A DNA stretch of 64,000 bases from Apricaphanius iberus (Eukaryota; Chordata; Actinopteri; Cyprinodontiformes; Aphaniidae), in assembly GCA_028564705.1 (NCBI GenBank), contig JAPXFQ010000338.1, positions 1,302,001 through 1,366,000 on the forward strand, given 5' to 3'. The notes beneath the pieces were generated by a model that was not told the DNA's origin, made no database searches, and saw nothing but the letters and a program-made list of their open reading frames with translations. The number at the start of each line of letters is the position of its first letter. The first letter of the stretch is position 1. The translations under genes and the position numbers were made by a program. Positions 46,427 to 58,327 of this stretch are shown here, one piece after another.

Positions 46427-46700
46427 GCTAGCAGTGAAGCTAAGCTGACCTAGCGATACCTTACCTAGCCCAGAAAACAAGTGTAAAACTTAACGAGTTC
46501 CCAAAACGTAAAGAACACCAACAGAAAATAAGTGTTTCAACGTGTCTCTGTGTTAGAATAACTCAGAAAAGCTTCTGGACAGAGAAAATTAGATAAGTTA
46601 AAGAGGGCAAGAGCACCGAGACGCTTCAGCCAAGTGAGTCACCAAACAGGAAATGACGCGATACGCAGTGTCCGTCGTCCGTCACACCTAGCGTAAACTC
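46427..46700 (-). mobile_element. LINE 5' untranslated region
   Basis: Minus-strand sequence upstream of ORF1 without ORFs, running through the CCTGTTTGGTGACTCAC region to near the junction with the sense 3' end. LINE internal promoters normally sit here; no specific motif was identified. Confidence 0.5.
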
Positions 46701-46739
46701 TGTAAACTGTACAGCAACAGAGTATCTTCAGTTGGAGGC

Positions 46740-46860
46740 TTCTTCAGTTTCGGTGCAACACAGACCGCTAAAGGAAATCCTTTCTCCCCACAGCCATCAT
46801 GGTCTACAACAACTCCTTCCATCTGGGATCAATAAAATATTTTTGAATTGAATTGAATTA
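46740..46860 (+). mobile_element. LINE 3' end and tail in sense orientation
   Basis: The frame reads RCNTDR, a stop, then RKSFLPTAIMVYNNSF, a terminus typical of L2/CR1-type ORF2 proteins. It is followed by GGATCAATAAAATATTTTTG (AATAAA signal) and a tail of repeated GAATT. It abuts the 5' end of the minus-strand LINE. Confidence 0.85.
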
Positions 46861-47500
46861 CTGAAAGTTGCATTTGTTGAGTCAAATGTCTTGGGTCTAT
46901 AATTAAGTGATTACTGAACTTGTGTGACTGTTTGGCTTAAAGATCACATTGCCCCCTTAAATGATATGATTAACCAAAAAATGTCTGCATCCGAGTTCTG
47001 TCTGAAGCTTTTTTTGTGTAAGAAAAACAAAAAGCAGAATTTCAAAGGTCACAACACTTAGTGCATTATAGAGGCGGCTTGCTACTGGGGAAATACACTT
47101 TGGTTTGTCTAGGTGATAAGAACGGTCGGTTTATCCTTGATTTATGAGTTCATTAATCTGTGTGCCTTCTATATTGCCAACACTGTTAAACTTTTCAGAA
47201 TAATCTTGATTTGTGCATTTAAAGGCTATTTCATAAACTGACCTTCAAATCAGAATTAGGAATTAAACCTAGAGTTTCAGGACGTTTAACAACTTTCAGT
47301 TATGAAACTTAAATTCTTTTTTTGTGATCTTTGTCTGATGTGTTTTCGGTTTGTGGGTCTGTAGATCTGTTGTGCTAGTGCAAAGGCTCTTAGTGTGCCA
47401 ACATTTCACTATTATTAAGGCATTAGAGTCTACATCTGAAAAGCTTTTTTAAATTACTGTTAGCATCAGAAGTATGCATTCTAAAAAATCTTGGTTCTGA
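46861..47500. other. No feature recognised
   Basis: AT-rich flanking DNA beyond the LINE tail. Confidence 0.4.
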
Positions 47501-47960
47501 ATTAAATATTGATATTCGGGTCATATCAGAATCCACATCGGAGCATTTAAATACAGTAATTACATCTGACCAAAGTAAAAACTACAAAAAAGAGGTCAGA
47601 ATGGGTAGATTAAAAAAACTATCCTACTGTAGAATAAAGCAAAAAGAAATGAAAAACTAAAAACAAAAAAGAAAAAACCGTCATAGCACTGAATAAAAAT
47701 ACAAGCAAATCAAACAATGCCATGTCTAACTGGGAAATTGTTAGGGGTTTTATTTTTTTTTAACAGGATCAAAAAAGCTGGAGATGGCACATATCTAATG
47801 TTAAGGGGGAGCTCATTCCAGAGCTTAGGAGCAAAAACTGAGAAAGCTTCTGTCATCTCTGGTTTTAAAAGGTTTTCAGGAAGTCTAGAAATGTATTCTA
47901 AAATGGATGTAGAGGCAGCCCATAAAATATTGGCTTTTATTTTATGTGCTTAAAGTTTAC
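47501..47960. repeat. Dispersed fish repeat, unclassified
   Basis: GGGGGAGCTCATTCCAGAGC, TTAGGAGCAAAAACTGAGAA, AGCTTCTGTCATCTCTGGTT is a phrase I recall from a very common fish repeat (GAGCTCATTCCAGAGCTTAGG). A related repeat with TTGTTCCAGACGTGAGGGGC is at 52290-53000. The 78-codon ORF is part of the repeat, not a gene. Confidence 0.5.
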
Positions 47961-49015
47961 TTGATTGTGTAATCAGATGATATTGGGTGGGAAGAAAAAG
48001 CTATTTATTAATCCTAGTTCTTTCCAATACACAATTGAAAAATATTCACATTAGAAAGAAAAAAAACCTTACTGACACATAGACCTTACAGAAAATGTGC
48101 AGCTTTAACATTTCTTCAGCATCTGGGAAAACGATTAAATCAGATCAAAATTACAAATCATGTCTTCATTTAAAAAAAAAAATCTTTGCCAAAGTCTTTG
48201 TTTAAGTGGTATTTTTTTTATACAGTGAACTAAAGTTTGTTTAAAACGTTCTGCTTTGCATTGACTGTCATACTGTAGACATTTTAGTATGATATTTTTT
48301 TTCAAAAATGTTCTATGTTAACACAGATCATGACAGACGGAAGCAAAACAAATCTTTTTAACAAGTTACTTATCTGGCCATGAGCAAAATGATCTGTCTT
48401 CATAATGCCCAGAGATTTTTGATCTTTCTTACCGAAAGCTTCAGAAATGGTGAAGATTTCTATGTTCTCTAGGTAAAACACAGAGGTATCCTGTTTAAAC
48501 AACTTGCAACCCTTCATATTATACTTACATTTTCTGTTGAGAGAAGCTACTGAGTGACAAAGGTGCAGAACTACTCTCACAAATTAGATTTGTGTTGAAC
48601 CCAAAATTTCTACAAGACAAAAAATCCGCTGTTATCATGTGGGAGCTTGATTTTCATGAGTATGAAAACCTTTTGCATAGCCATCCATATTTTATGCTGT
48701 CGTGCCAGATCCGCTTAAGTCAATGTTAGGAAACAGATACCACGAGGAGCAAAGGTAACTTTAAGATGGGGTTGAATGAAGCAAAGAAAGCAAAAATTGT
48801 AAAACAAATTATGAAAAATAAGGTATGAAAACCATTAAAGGCAGCGAGAACAGCTGCTGTATAGACTCATGATTCAGACTTGCTGAGCTAACATCCTACA
48901 TACAGAAGGCTACAAAGACCCTACTTCAAATCTTCAGATCTGGTCAGCCGTCTACTGCACTTTGCATACAAAGAGAGTCAGAGGTGGGAGATGTGATCTT
49001 TCACCTGTTGTGCTG
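47961..49015. other. No feature recognised
   Basis: AT-rich, with no recognised motifs. Confidence 0.4.
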
Positions 49016-49175
49016 TGCATGCTTTCAGTTGAACAAAGGGCGTAGTAGATTGAGAATATTTTTTATTTTATCTCTGCATCGCCTTCAACACCATCCAGTA
49101 CCCCCTACTGAGAGACAATATCTGGAAATGTAGGTGGATCAAAATCTGATTTCCTGGATAACAGATTGCCTTGCT
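49016..49175 (+). pseudogene. Short LINE reverse-transcriptase fragment
   Basis: CGCCTTCAACACCATCCAGT, CTACTGAGAGACAATATCTG, CTGATTTCCTGGATAACAGA correspond to the AFNTIQ..LLRD..SWIT block of fish LINE polymerases. No other motif of the enzyme is readable and both sides are truncated. Confidence 0.6.
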
Positions 49176-49454
49176 GTGAAAAACACAGTTTGTGGAGTCA
49201 AACTCGATTACCTCAGCTCATCTCTCAACTGAGCTTTACTACCATCTGTTGATCAGATTCACCATTATTTTTATGGCAGTAATCACCTTCCTCAATATAA
49301 ATACTTTTCTTCAGACCTTAAGCAGATCTTCATATTGCTATGCCTGCTTGTTTCATCTGCCTTTAATATACAAATTATTTTAGGATTCAAGGATTCATTC
49401 AACAAGTTTCTTGATTTTGGACTCATTTGACTTCACCGTTGCATCCTGGTTCCT

Positions 49455-49560
49455 GCTACCAAATTTATAGCTTATTTATACAACACTTTGGTAGTCTAAA
49501 CAACTTCTCAAAGTGCTTTTACACTGCATGTCACATTCAACCTACAACCTTTAACTTTAC
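49455..49560. repeat. SINE-tail-like repeat fragment
   Basis: TTATTTATACAACACTTTGG and TCAAAGTGCTTTTACACTGC, then ATGTCACATTCAACC are typical of the antisense 3' portion of the SINE-like repeats also present at 4808. No tRNA head was found. Confidence 0.45.
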
Positions 49561-50028
49561 CTTTTCTGTTATTAGTAATTTTTAATAAGATTCTATCCAG
49601 AATTTTATTTTTTTCTTTGTACTCATATATTCCTATTCAGGATCAAATAGGGTAAGAGGTCAATGGGTAAGATGTTAAATACTTCCAGGACAAGTTGTTT
49701 ATCTATCAAAGGGGTAATGCACACAAATTGCCACTTACAGAGAATTTAAAGCTTTTATTTAACTTAACCTCCATGTCTTTGGCCTGTGCAAAGATTCCAG
49801 AGTGCAAAGGGGTTGAACAGGTAACCACAGCACTCAAAAATTCTTAATCTGATTCAAACAGGTGATCTTCAGGCCAAGACAACACATCTCCTTGGTATAG
49901 ATACAAATCTGATAATAATGATAGCTCCCAATTATAGGACAGACACCAAAAAAACGTAAAGTCAAGATTTCAACACTTGAATATCAGTTGGTCTGTATCT
50001 GCTTCTTTAAAAGACATAAGGAAAAAAA

Positions 50029-50120
50029 GTAGGGCTGAACGATATAGGTATTGATAAAGAGAAAAGTCATTGATCCACAACAATATTTATCAATAACTAT
50101 AAACCATTTTAGAAAATATA
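50029..50120. mobile_element. hAT-like terminus
   Basis: GGGCTGAACGATATAGG resembles the common GGGCTGCACGATAT terminus of a fish hAT family, followed by AT-rich subterminal sequence. The opposite end is not recognised. Confidence 0.35.
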
Positions 50121-52289
50121 TTTTAGGTGCAGCCCTTGCCCTTTAACACTATTCTTTAAATAATGTCAAAGAACAAACAAAAACTGGAAGTCAGTTCAAA
50201 CCGTTATTTAGACAGCTTTTTTTTACTATGACTAAAGTTTGTAAGAAACAAAAACAAATTAAGGCTAATTGATAGGCTATTATGCTATTTTTTTATAGGA
50301 ATTTTTTTTCCAGACACCTATCATAGTCACAAAGGCTTAATCAGCCTTAGTGTGATTTTCATGATATAAAATAATATTAATTTCTGTGAAAGTATGTGCT
50401 AGGCAGCCATGTTTGTGACAAGACAAGTCAAATGTATTTGTACAGCACACTTTCAGCAACAAGCTAATTCAAGTTGACATATTCAGCAGACCTTTCAGGT
50501 TGTTTCTAATGAGCTGTAAGTAATGAAAGCTGGATAAAAATATTATTGGTAGAGCTGATATAGCAATAGATATATACCTTCCTATTATTGGTATTCAAAT
50601 TTGGAAAATGACTACAATAACTTAACATTCTTAATGAAGGAATTAATAAGAGGCTACATTATTTAAAAGGAAATACAGTAACTTTCATAACGTTCAGCAT
50701 TTAATCGTTTAAGTGGTAACTCTGCATTAAACTAAAAAATGCCATATAAATGTATGATTGCCTAAAAGTCTGAACAAACAGGCTAAATACTATCAAAACT
50801 GATCCTTTGACAGTCAACTAATGACAGAGAGCAGATGCCTTCCTACCAAGAAGAATTAAAACACACTTTCATAGAATTAAATAATAATGGCTAAAAACAT
50901 AAAATTAAGAAATCAGAAAGACCAGGCTCCAGGTTCTGCTGGAACTGCAATACTAAGTAATTCCCCTTGGATTTAAATGACAATCAAACGCACAGACACA
51001 TTTTACAGAAATGAATGCAGGGCTGTATGTTAAGTTGTATCTTTATCATATTTATCAAGTATGGATTTGTCACTTTTAACTTTATCATTGGTGCCACAGA
51101 GTTTGCTGGTTCTGTAGCACAGAAGAAAAAGTTGCAGCATCTGCACAAAACGTGTTCTACAATCTCTGACAAACTTGTATTCAGAAGAGATCATTATATA
51201 ATGTTACCTGAAATATACTGTTGAGAGAAAGGAACTGGTAAAAATTGACAAAATATCAAATTACAACTGGAAATCCAAAACCTTTGAAACAAAATGTGTA
51301 AGTCTGAAGAAAAAAATCTGACATATGTTAAAACACAATTAATAAAAGAATATATTCTGGGTTTGTTTTATAGTACTTGCTAAAAACAAAAAACTAGAAA
51401 ATATTTAGTGTGCACCAAACGTTGCTTGGTTTATGGCTTATATTATTTTCAGGGGTTTTTGTGATTAGTTTTAAAAGTCCTATGTTGTTGAACTCACCAT
51501 TTCAAACACTCTTTGAAGGCAGAACAGATGTGCGACAGAGTAGTCAGGACAAGTGTCTCCTTTCTATTTGTGAGTTGCTTATTAAAGATAGATCAGTCCT
51601 ACATACTTGAAGATTTCTTTCTTTCTTTTTCGGCCTTTGAATTAATTTTAAACAGAAAACTTTGTTTCTAACTGTGTTAGATGATCTGAGAAGGGTTTAC
51701 TGTTGGTTAGTCGATGGAGTGCAATCATTATTAATGCACATTTGGAGATCAGTCCCTTTCTCAACAGCTGGAAGGATGAGAGCAAGCAAGGGTCTCTAAT
51801 GATCTGCAGGAAATATCACCGACAAAGTTTCACAGAAAGTAGCTGAGGATGTTCAGTGGCATGGAGCAGTATTTTAAGATGGCCAAAATGCGTACAATGT
51901 AAACCAGCCTTTAAAGCAAAAGCACACACTCACACAAGACTAGTCAATTTTAGCGGGGATTTAGGGGACATTGAAACACGCCTGTTGGCAGCCTGATGGC
52001 TTTACAGAATATATGTTTTGGTTGTTTTTTTTTTTTTTATGACGGTGTGGAATAATTTTGAAGGAAAAAAAGATCTCAAAGATCTTTGTTAAGTGTTCAT
52101 TACTGGGCCCGTAAAATGTTTGGGGCCCTAGGGATTCGCCTACCTTTGCCTAATGGTAAGACGTCACTGGGTCAAGTGTATGTGTGATTGAGAGTGTACT
52201 GTAAAGCACACCATACCAAAAAAAAACTTTTATCATTTCATTGACATTCATAAAAAAAGAAGCAAAACTGGCTAAGGGACTCATAAGCC
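50121..52289. other. No gene recognised; one worn retroposon tail at 50418-50480
   Basis: CAAGACAAGTCAAATGTATT, TGTACAGCACACTTTCAGC is a degraded antisense version of the 29385 tail. The remainder is AT-rich without recognisable features. Confidence 0.45.
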
Positions 52290-53000
52290 AACCTGAAGGG
52301 GCAAGGCAAGGCCATTTTTTGTATATAGCACATTTTCAACACAAGGCAATTCAAGGTCCTTTCCATGATTCAGCAGTAACGAAACCAAATACATGGAAGA
52401 TTAAAACAGAGAATCACTAACAGAGCATAAAAGAACATTTATAAAAGAAAATGTATGTAAAAGTTTGAAACTTAAACACTGATGAAACAATAATCAATTA
52501 AAACATTTTACAATAACAGTAATTAAAATAAAGAAAACATTTAGAAAAAGAAAATGTATGTAAATTATGCAAATTAAGAACAGAAAACATTTAGCGATTG
52601 ACCAAAGCCATAACAGTTATTAAAAAGAATGAACGCAAAATGTCATATCATTTACTCATAAGCTAGTCTAAATAGATACATTTTTATTTTAGATTTAAAA
52701 GAATTCAGTGACTCTGCAGTTTTGCATTCATCCGGCAGATTGTTCCAGACGTGAGGGGCATGGAAACTGAAAGCTGCTTCTCCATTTTTGGTTCTGGTTC
52801 TAGAGAAAATCAGTAGACTAAAGCTAGGGGACCTAAGTGATCTGGATGGTTTGTATCACGATAGCAGATCTGTAATGCACTCGGGTGCTTATCCATTCAA
52901 TGATTTATAGACTAATAAAAGCACTTTGAAATCTGTTCTCTGAACTACAGGTAGCCAGTGTAAGGACTTTAGAAAAGGGGTTATGTGTTCTACTTTCCTA
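52290..53000 (-). repeat. Abundant fish retroposon, antisense copy
   Basis: The plus strand starts with GGCAAGGCAAGGCCATTTTT and TATATAGCACATTTTCAACA, AAGGCAATTCAAGG, the antisense of the GCACCTTGAATTGCCTTG tail. It continues with TGTTCCAGACGTGAGGGGCA, GAAAGCTGCTTCTCCATTTT, ATAGCAGATCTGTAATGCAC and AGGTAGCCAGTGTAAGGACT, a sequence order I recall from a high-copy fish repeat. No protein domain is evident. Confidence 0.6.
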
Positions 53001-53084
53001 TTTGTAGTGAGAACATTAGCAGCAGGGGAGGAAACTTTAGCACCCCATTTTGTAAAAAGAGTTTACTTGTGTGGCATTTAATTT

Positions 53085-53600
53085 CTGAAGGCCTCAGAGG
53101 TTTGTTAGAGAATGGGACAGAACAAGCAGCATCATGAAGACCAAGGAACCCAGCAGACAGGTCAGAGAGAAAGTTATGGAGAAAGAGCACATTTAATAAA
53201 GAATACACAGAGAGAATTTTGGTAACTCTGGAGGAGCTGCACAGATTCAAAGCTCAGGTGGGAGAATCTGCATACAGAATTACTTTTGAGTGTGTACTTC
53301 TGATATCAGATTCTAGATGTAAGATTGTTGAAAAAAAAAAAAGATATACCCTCTATATTTTTCAGAAGGCTTGTGAGGGACAAACCACACATGTTGAGGG
53401 TGTTCTGTTGTGTGGAGAGGTCATATTGTGTTGGAAGGAAGACATTCTGGAAGAAACCCTGTGAGAAGCTGAACATGACCTTAAACCAAACAAGACAACA
53501 TTACTAATCTTATAATAGTTTAGATGGTTCAAATGGTCCAGTCAAAGTCTTAAACTAAATGGAATTCAAAAGAAAACAAAATGTTTGTAGCTGAGACTTG
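53085..53600 (+). mobile_element. Tc1-like element with internal deletions
   Basis: In order: CCTCAGAGGTTTGTTAGAGA (5' flank), AGCAGCATCATGAAGACCAA (transposase start, MKTKE-like), ACAGGTCAGAGAGAAAGTT, GGTAACTCTGGAGGAGCTGC, AGCTCAGGTGGGAGAATCTG, GGAAGAAACCCTGTGAG-like blocks and AATGGTCCAGTCAAAGTCTT. This is the order of a fish Tc1 transposase, with several hundred bases deleted and the frame destroyed. Confidence 0.78.
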
Positions 53601-54414
53601 AAAAAAATTGAAAAGGTTAAAGGGGTAGGAGTACTTCTGAGAGCCACTATGTTAAAAACTAACTAACTAAATAACTAGGGAACAGTTTTGTTGTTTTTTT
53701 TGTCTCCCAAACAGATTTTCTAATGGTGGAGGATCGGCAGGAAAGAGAGAATACCATACGCTTTAAAGACTCAGACTGAGTCAAAGTTTCCCCTAACTTA
53801 ATGAGGCCCAAACCAGGTCCATTTCTCTTGTTGCCTTTATCTAGCGAAACGTAAACATTACATCTTTGTTGATCACAACCGCTTTTTCCTCCTCCTTTTA
53901 ATCTCCCACTTAAGAACGACTGACCCTTCAAGGCTTTCCTCTGTTGCAGGATTCCGATTTTTGTCTTGTCATCTAAAATGGAGATGTATGGGATTGTGCC
54001 GCCAGCCTCGATTGAGGCTTGACGTGTTGCAGGGTCTCAGGTGTCAGGAGCCATTTCCCGGCCAGGGTCCCGACCAGAACAAGATTAGGTCCATTTATCT
54101 GATTTCAGATTGCTCTAAACCTATTTCAACTGTCATTTACTCTGTGAGTGGGTCATTAGTCCTACATCTGTTTTGTTTTGTGCCACGCCTGTGGGCTGTG
54201 TGTGTGTGATCGCTGGCCTGTGAGTGTCTGTGATAGTCTGAACAGACTGAAAACGGCAGCAAGGAACAGATACAACTAAATGTATCTGTCGTATTCTCTC
54301 CAAGATGATGCAAACATTAAAAACAGTAGGGGTCTTCTTTTTAACATAATCAAAATGTGCTTGAGGGACTTTAAAAAAAACAAAGTACCAAATCAAGAAA
54401 TTTAGAAAAATTTT

Positions 54415-54890
54415 AATAGGGTAGTGTTCATGTTCTATAAACTTTTTCACCCATTCTCAAATTACAACCACAAAACCAAATGTATTGTAAAATGCAAACC
54501 CACAGTATAATGCTGCCGCAACCAAATTTCACAATGGTGCATGTAGGGCAAACTGTTTATGTTCTACTTGACGAGTCTTCTCAAAACTTGTTTTCCAGTT
54601 AACTTGCAAAGCTTGTTTAACATGTTAAAGTATACTTATTTTGCATTACCTTGGATTTCTTTCAGATTAAGTTGTATTTGTACAATAATATACAGTACAT
54701 GACTAATACTTGTCCTATCAACAGATTATTACACTTTGACATGTCCACAGTTTCTGTGAGCCTCCTACCTGCTTCTCTGATTATTGCTTTCCTTGTCCTG
54801 CTTTTTTTAAGTGGATGGTCATTGCCTTTTAAGTTTGTGGTTGTCCCTTTAAATTTTCTGATGATGGAATAAACAGTGCTTTGTTTGATG
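54415..54890 (-). mobile_element. Tc1-like element, antisense, internally deleted
   Basis: The left side has AACTTTTTCACCCATTCTCA and TTACAACCACAAAACC (inverted terminus region). Then come CCCACAGTATAATGCTGCC (antisense of VKHGGGS) and ACCTGCTTCTCTGATTATTG, TTTTCTGATGATGGAATAAA, CAGTGCTTTG (antisense of the N-terminal helix-turn-helix region). It is the same family as 53085 in opposite orientation. Confidence 0.75.
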
Positions 54891-55037
54891 CTTATACTTT
54901 ACCAAATTGATTTATACCCTAACAAATAATTTACTTCAATTCAAAAATAGGCTATTTCATCAACTCAATTCAAAAAGGGCTATTCAAAAACAGTCTCAAA
55001 AGGGGAGTAAGGTTGTATCTAATATTAGACAGGGTTC

Positions 55038-55430
55038 TTTAAAGGGGACTTATTATGCAAATTTCACTTTTTCCCATCCTTTTGTTATTTGGGTCTTTGC
55101 TGCATCTATAGATACTCCAAACATGATTAAAAACTATGCCCCCATTTTCTTGCAAACTTTTTCTATCAGAAATCTTGTGCTTCTACAAGCCTTTTGAAAA
55201 AGTACCTTATTGTGACATCACAATAAGCATAATTTGCGTATAACCAACCCTCACCTGTCAAACCCCCCCACCATTTCCAATTCCATGCCATTCACGTGTC
55301 AAACCTGCAGCCTAGTAACAAGATGGGTGAGTGTGGTCTGCAACGGTTGATTTGCATAAAAGTTACATAGCCCTCTAAACCAGTTAATTCTCAAAGGGAC
55401 TATAATATTCAAGAATTGAGTTGGTGAAAT
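55038..55430. mobile_element. MITE-like repeat (AAAGGGGAC type)
   Basis: TTTAAAGGGGACTTATTATG, TTGGGTCTTTGCTGC and TATTGTGACATCACAATA are hallmarks of a common fish non-autonomous DNA element. The last motif is itself palindromic (TATTGTGA/TCACAATA). A similar AAAGGGACTATAATATTC is near 55395. Exact ends are uncertain. Confidence 0.5.
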
Positions 55431-55554
55431 TGCTTTGTGTCAAGAATGATTTTGTGCAAATAACTTCATTAACATGTTTTGTACAGAACATATAACTAAT
55501 ATAATTTGTTTAAAAAGAGGCATAATTTGTTGTCTTAAGGTTTGCTACAGAGGC

Positions 55555-55890
55555 TAATAATTTTGGGCAGGAAGGATCTCCTTTTAGTTGCCAGTATTAC
55601 AGTGAATCTGAAGAGATTTACGATTTAAGACACTATAATGAAGAGGATGCTTAGGGTTGTCTGTATTCATTGCTTTATGAAGAATCCTTCTTTGCCCAAT
55701 AAACTCCAGTGGTTCCACAGTAGTCCCCAGGATAGAATCCTTAATCAAGTTGTTTAGCCTTTTTAAATTCCTGGCTGTGATGCTGCAACCCCAACAGATA
55801 GTAGAAAAGATAACACTCTCAACACCAGTTTTTGTAGAAGATATGCAGTGTCTTGCCTGAAGAATCTAAGCATACTCAAGAAGTCCTTAA
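55555..55890 (-). pseudogene. C-terminal end of a LINE ORF2
   Basis: The minus-strand translation gives VIFSTICWGCSITARNLKRL, NNLIKDSILG, RRILHKAMNTDNPKHPLHYS and KEILPAQNY in sequence. These are the conserved CWG, RLNKLI, HPLH and RKSFLPxAIxLYN-like blocks at the C-terminus of fish LINE polymerases (CR1/Rex1-like). Stops interrupt the frame. The 5' part is missing. Confidence 0.78.
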
Positions 55891-56450
55891 AAGTCCTCTT
55901 TCTACCCCTCTCCACGATCCTTTTGGAGAGGGCTCGAGCTCATGCTGAGTCCGTGCGGCAGACAGTTAGCGTGTCGTGCCAGCTGCTCCTGATATCTTTC
56001 CGTCATGCTGGTCTAATGACCTGGTGCCTTTGATCCATTTTTACAAGCCTCTCAATATCCTCACACCAGCTGCTTCTTGTGCCTCCGATCCACTGTCCTG
56101 GTGCGCTTTACTTAACGTGATTTCAGGCATTTACTCTGTTGCGGCTGCCACTCTGCTTCCACGCTACAGCGGTCCTTAGGTGCAGGTCCCATGTCCGTGG
56201 AGCTCTCCTCCAGCTGATAGCCTTCACCTGTTTTTATAAACGAGGCTCCTAATTGTCCACCAATCTGGAAGTTTAATACAGGAAACACAACAGGATGGAG
56301 CTGGGCACCTTTGTCCGTAAGTCCGTGGCTAATATAAGTCCATAATTAAAATACACCACAAACACACAAGTAAAATCCACTTACAATGCATGCAATATTG
56401 AGCGACAACAGAATAGAGAATAAGGCCAGCTCCTATCACCACGTGACATA
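55891..56450. other. GC-richer unclassified block
   Basis: A locally GC-rich stretch (GTGTCGTGCCAGCTGCTCCT, CTTCCACGCTACAGCGGTCC) sits between LINE debris and a Rex3 tail. It could be further retroelement sequence. No domain was found in the 55848-56179 ORFs. Confidence 0.3.
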
Positions 56451-56576
56451 CCCAACCCCAGTTTGGTAGTAACTGAAGGAACAAGATTTCAGATAAAAGC
56501 ATCTGAAATTAATTTTCCTCCTCAGGGTGTTTGGCTCTCCCTTAGAGATAAGGGTTAGAAGCTTGGTCATCTTGGA

Positions 56577-56800
56577 TGGCCTCAGAGTAGACTTACTGCT
56601 CCTTCACATCGAGAGGACCTAGTTGAGATGGCCCTGGCATCTGGTTAGAATCTCTCCTGGACACCTCCCTGGTGAATTTTTCCAGGTACATCCCTCATGG
56701 AGGAGACCCAAATGAAGACCAGTGACAATGTGTTGGGATTTCTCCAGAGCTGGCCCTCTGCGACCAGACCCTGGATAAGTGGAAGTGGATAGATGGATGC
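56577..56800 (+). mobile_element. 3' end of an RTE/Rex3-type LINE, second copy
   Basis: ACTGCTCCTTCACATCGAGA, CATCTGGTTAGAATCTCTCC and CACCTCCCTGGTGAATTTTT follow the same order as the copy at 27316. It ends with GGATAAGTGGAAGTGGATAG and ATGGATGC, a clearer version of the GATGGATG tail. It is about 225 bp long, with an internal deletion before the tail. The antisense 64-codon ORF here is incidental. Confidence 0.8.
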
Positions 56801-56951
56801 TCTCAAGGACTTTGCCCCCCCTGATTTAATTCTAGCCATCTGAAGCCGCTACCATTTAAAAATGCATTTATATTTTAACTAAAAATGTAAATTAGTTGTA
56901 GCATGATAAAGAAAAGCACATATGACTCTCTCCATCATGACTCTTTTTTAC

Positions 56952-57312
56952 CTTGTTATTAGAGACGCAACAATACAATTTTGTTTTTACAGATACGATG
57001 CTAATTCTTGGATCTGAGTACTTGCTGATGCTGATTACCAATGCTAATACTTCTACAACAAAAAAAAAATGCAACAAAGACTGTTTTGTAGTAAATTTTA
57101 TTAATATTTTATTTTTTATCTAGCAGTAAAGCAGATACAAAATGAACAGCAGAAAATAAAACCTAACATTTAAAGTAAAAAATAATTGTCTTTGTTATTG
57201 CAGAGTTTCACCATTTTAAGTATCTGTTCATGGTATTGGTTAACTAACCGATACATGTACATTAGATTGGCATTAGCCCCAATATCAGTATCTGTTCATT
57301 CCTACTTGTTAT
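56952..57312. mobile_element. hAT MITE (56960-57304) with perfect 8-bp target duplications
   Basis: The termini TAGAGACGCAACAATAC and, inverted, TAGGAATGAACAGATAC correspond to the TAGGGATGCACCGATAC ends of a fish hAT family. The 345-bp element is flanked on both sides by CTTGTTAT (56952-56959 and 57305-57312). The inner GATACGATGCTAATTCTTGG and ACCGATACATGTACATTAG show the family's typical GATAC-rich interior. Non-coding. Confidence 0.9.
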
Positions 57313-58327
57313 TAATTATATAGTATGTATGTTGTAAGCATATAGTCAGTGTTGCACTAATGCATGCCACACTTTTTAAGATTTGGTTTCTAAACAAGTT
57401 GTTGAAACCCATATATGTATCTCTCAATTAACAATAGAGATCTACTTTGTTGCTTGTGTGTCATTCAAATCCTGTAAAACAAACTGAACTTTATTGCAGT
57501 GACTTGCCAAAGTAGAATAATTTCTAAAGGTATGAAAACCCTTTTTCAAATCTACATTACGCATCCTAAATAAAAGTGACTAGAAAGAGTCAATAGACTC
57601 TTAGGTCTATCAAAATCTAACAAAGTCTTAAGAAAAGATCCTTTCGAATAGAAGTCATGAGAAACTGAAACACATTTTCTTCCCACTTCAGACTCTCTTA
57701 GAAACAGAGCAAACTGAAATGAGACCCCTGCACAACACAACAATATAATGCCTCACTTACCACCTAAATGAAATAGGCTACATTGGAAAATCATATTGAT
57801 TTTTTTTTTCTCACTGGACTTGATTGTTCTGCAATAAAATAAAATTTCCTGCGAAAATGAAAGTGACATGCTGCTGGTAGATTTTCTTAGAAAAGAACAA
57901 TGACTGAGACTTCAATAAATGATTCTAGATGTTTCCTTTCTGTAAAGTGCTTTGTACTTGTGTTGCTGGTTGGGGTTCTTTTTGTTTAATTCACTCATAT
58001 TTTTTTCAGCTTGGATTAGCCCTACACTTGATGATGGGTTTCAATCCGGATCCAACTCAAAAGCTGTTGGTTATCAGCTTTTGTTTAAGGCTGTTTGCTT
58101 ACCATACACCCACTGCTAATGGGCAGCATTTTGATTAATCCGACAGGACTTTCATGGTAGGATAACAGCAGGAATTCTCTTGGAAGACTATAAAATGATC
58201 TGAAAGTCCCTTACTACGTGATGCTGTAATGGAAGCATCTCTGTAAAATGATCCCCAATTCATATACATTGCTCAACAGTTTAACAATCTGCCAAGAATA
58301 ACCAACAAACAATTAGAAGTCAAAGGA
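57313..58327. other. No feature recognised
   Basis: AT-rich sequence up to the GC-rich minisatellite. Confidence 0.4.

Larger units (their letters stand above)
44630..46860. mobile_element. L2/CR1-type LINE copy with inverted 5' half
   Basis: Minus-strand sequence from about 46690 down to about 44630 carries a 5' untranslated region, ORF1 and the endonuclease start of ORF2. Directly beyond the 5' end, plus-strand 46740-46860 carries the last codons of a LINE ORF2 and the tail TTGAATTGAATTGAATT. Reverse transcriptase is missing. The arrangement (internal-to-5' part inverted, then joined to a sense 3' end) is what twin priming produces. Two independent insertions are the alternative. Confidence 0.7.
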
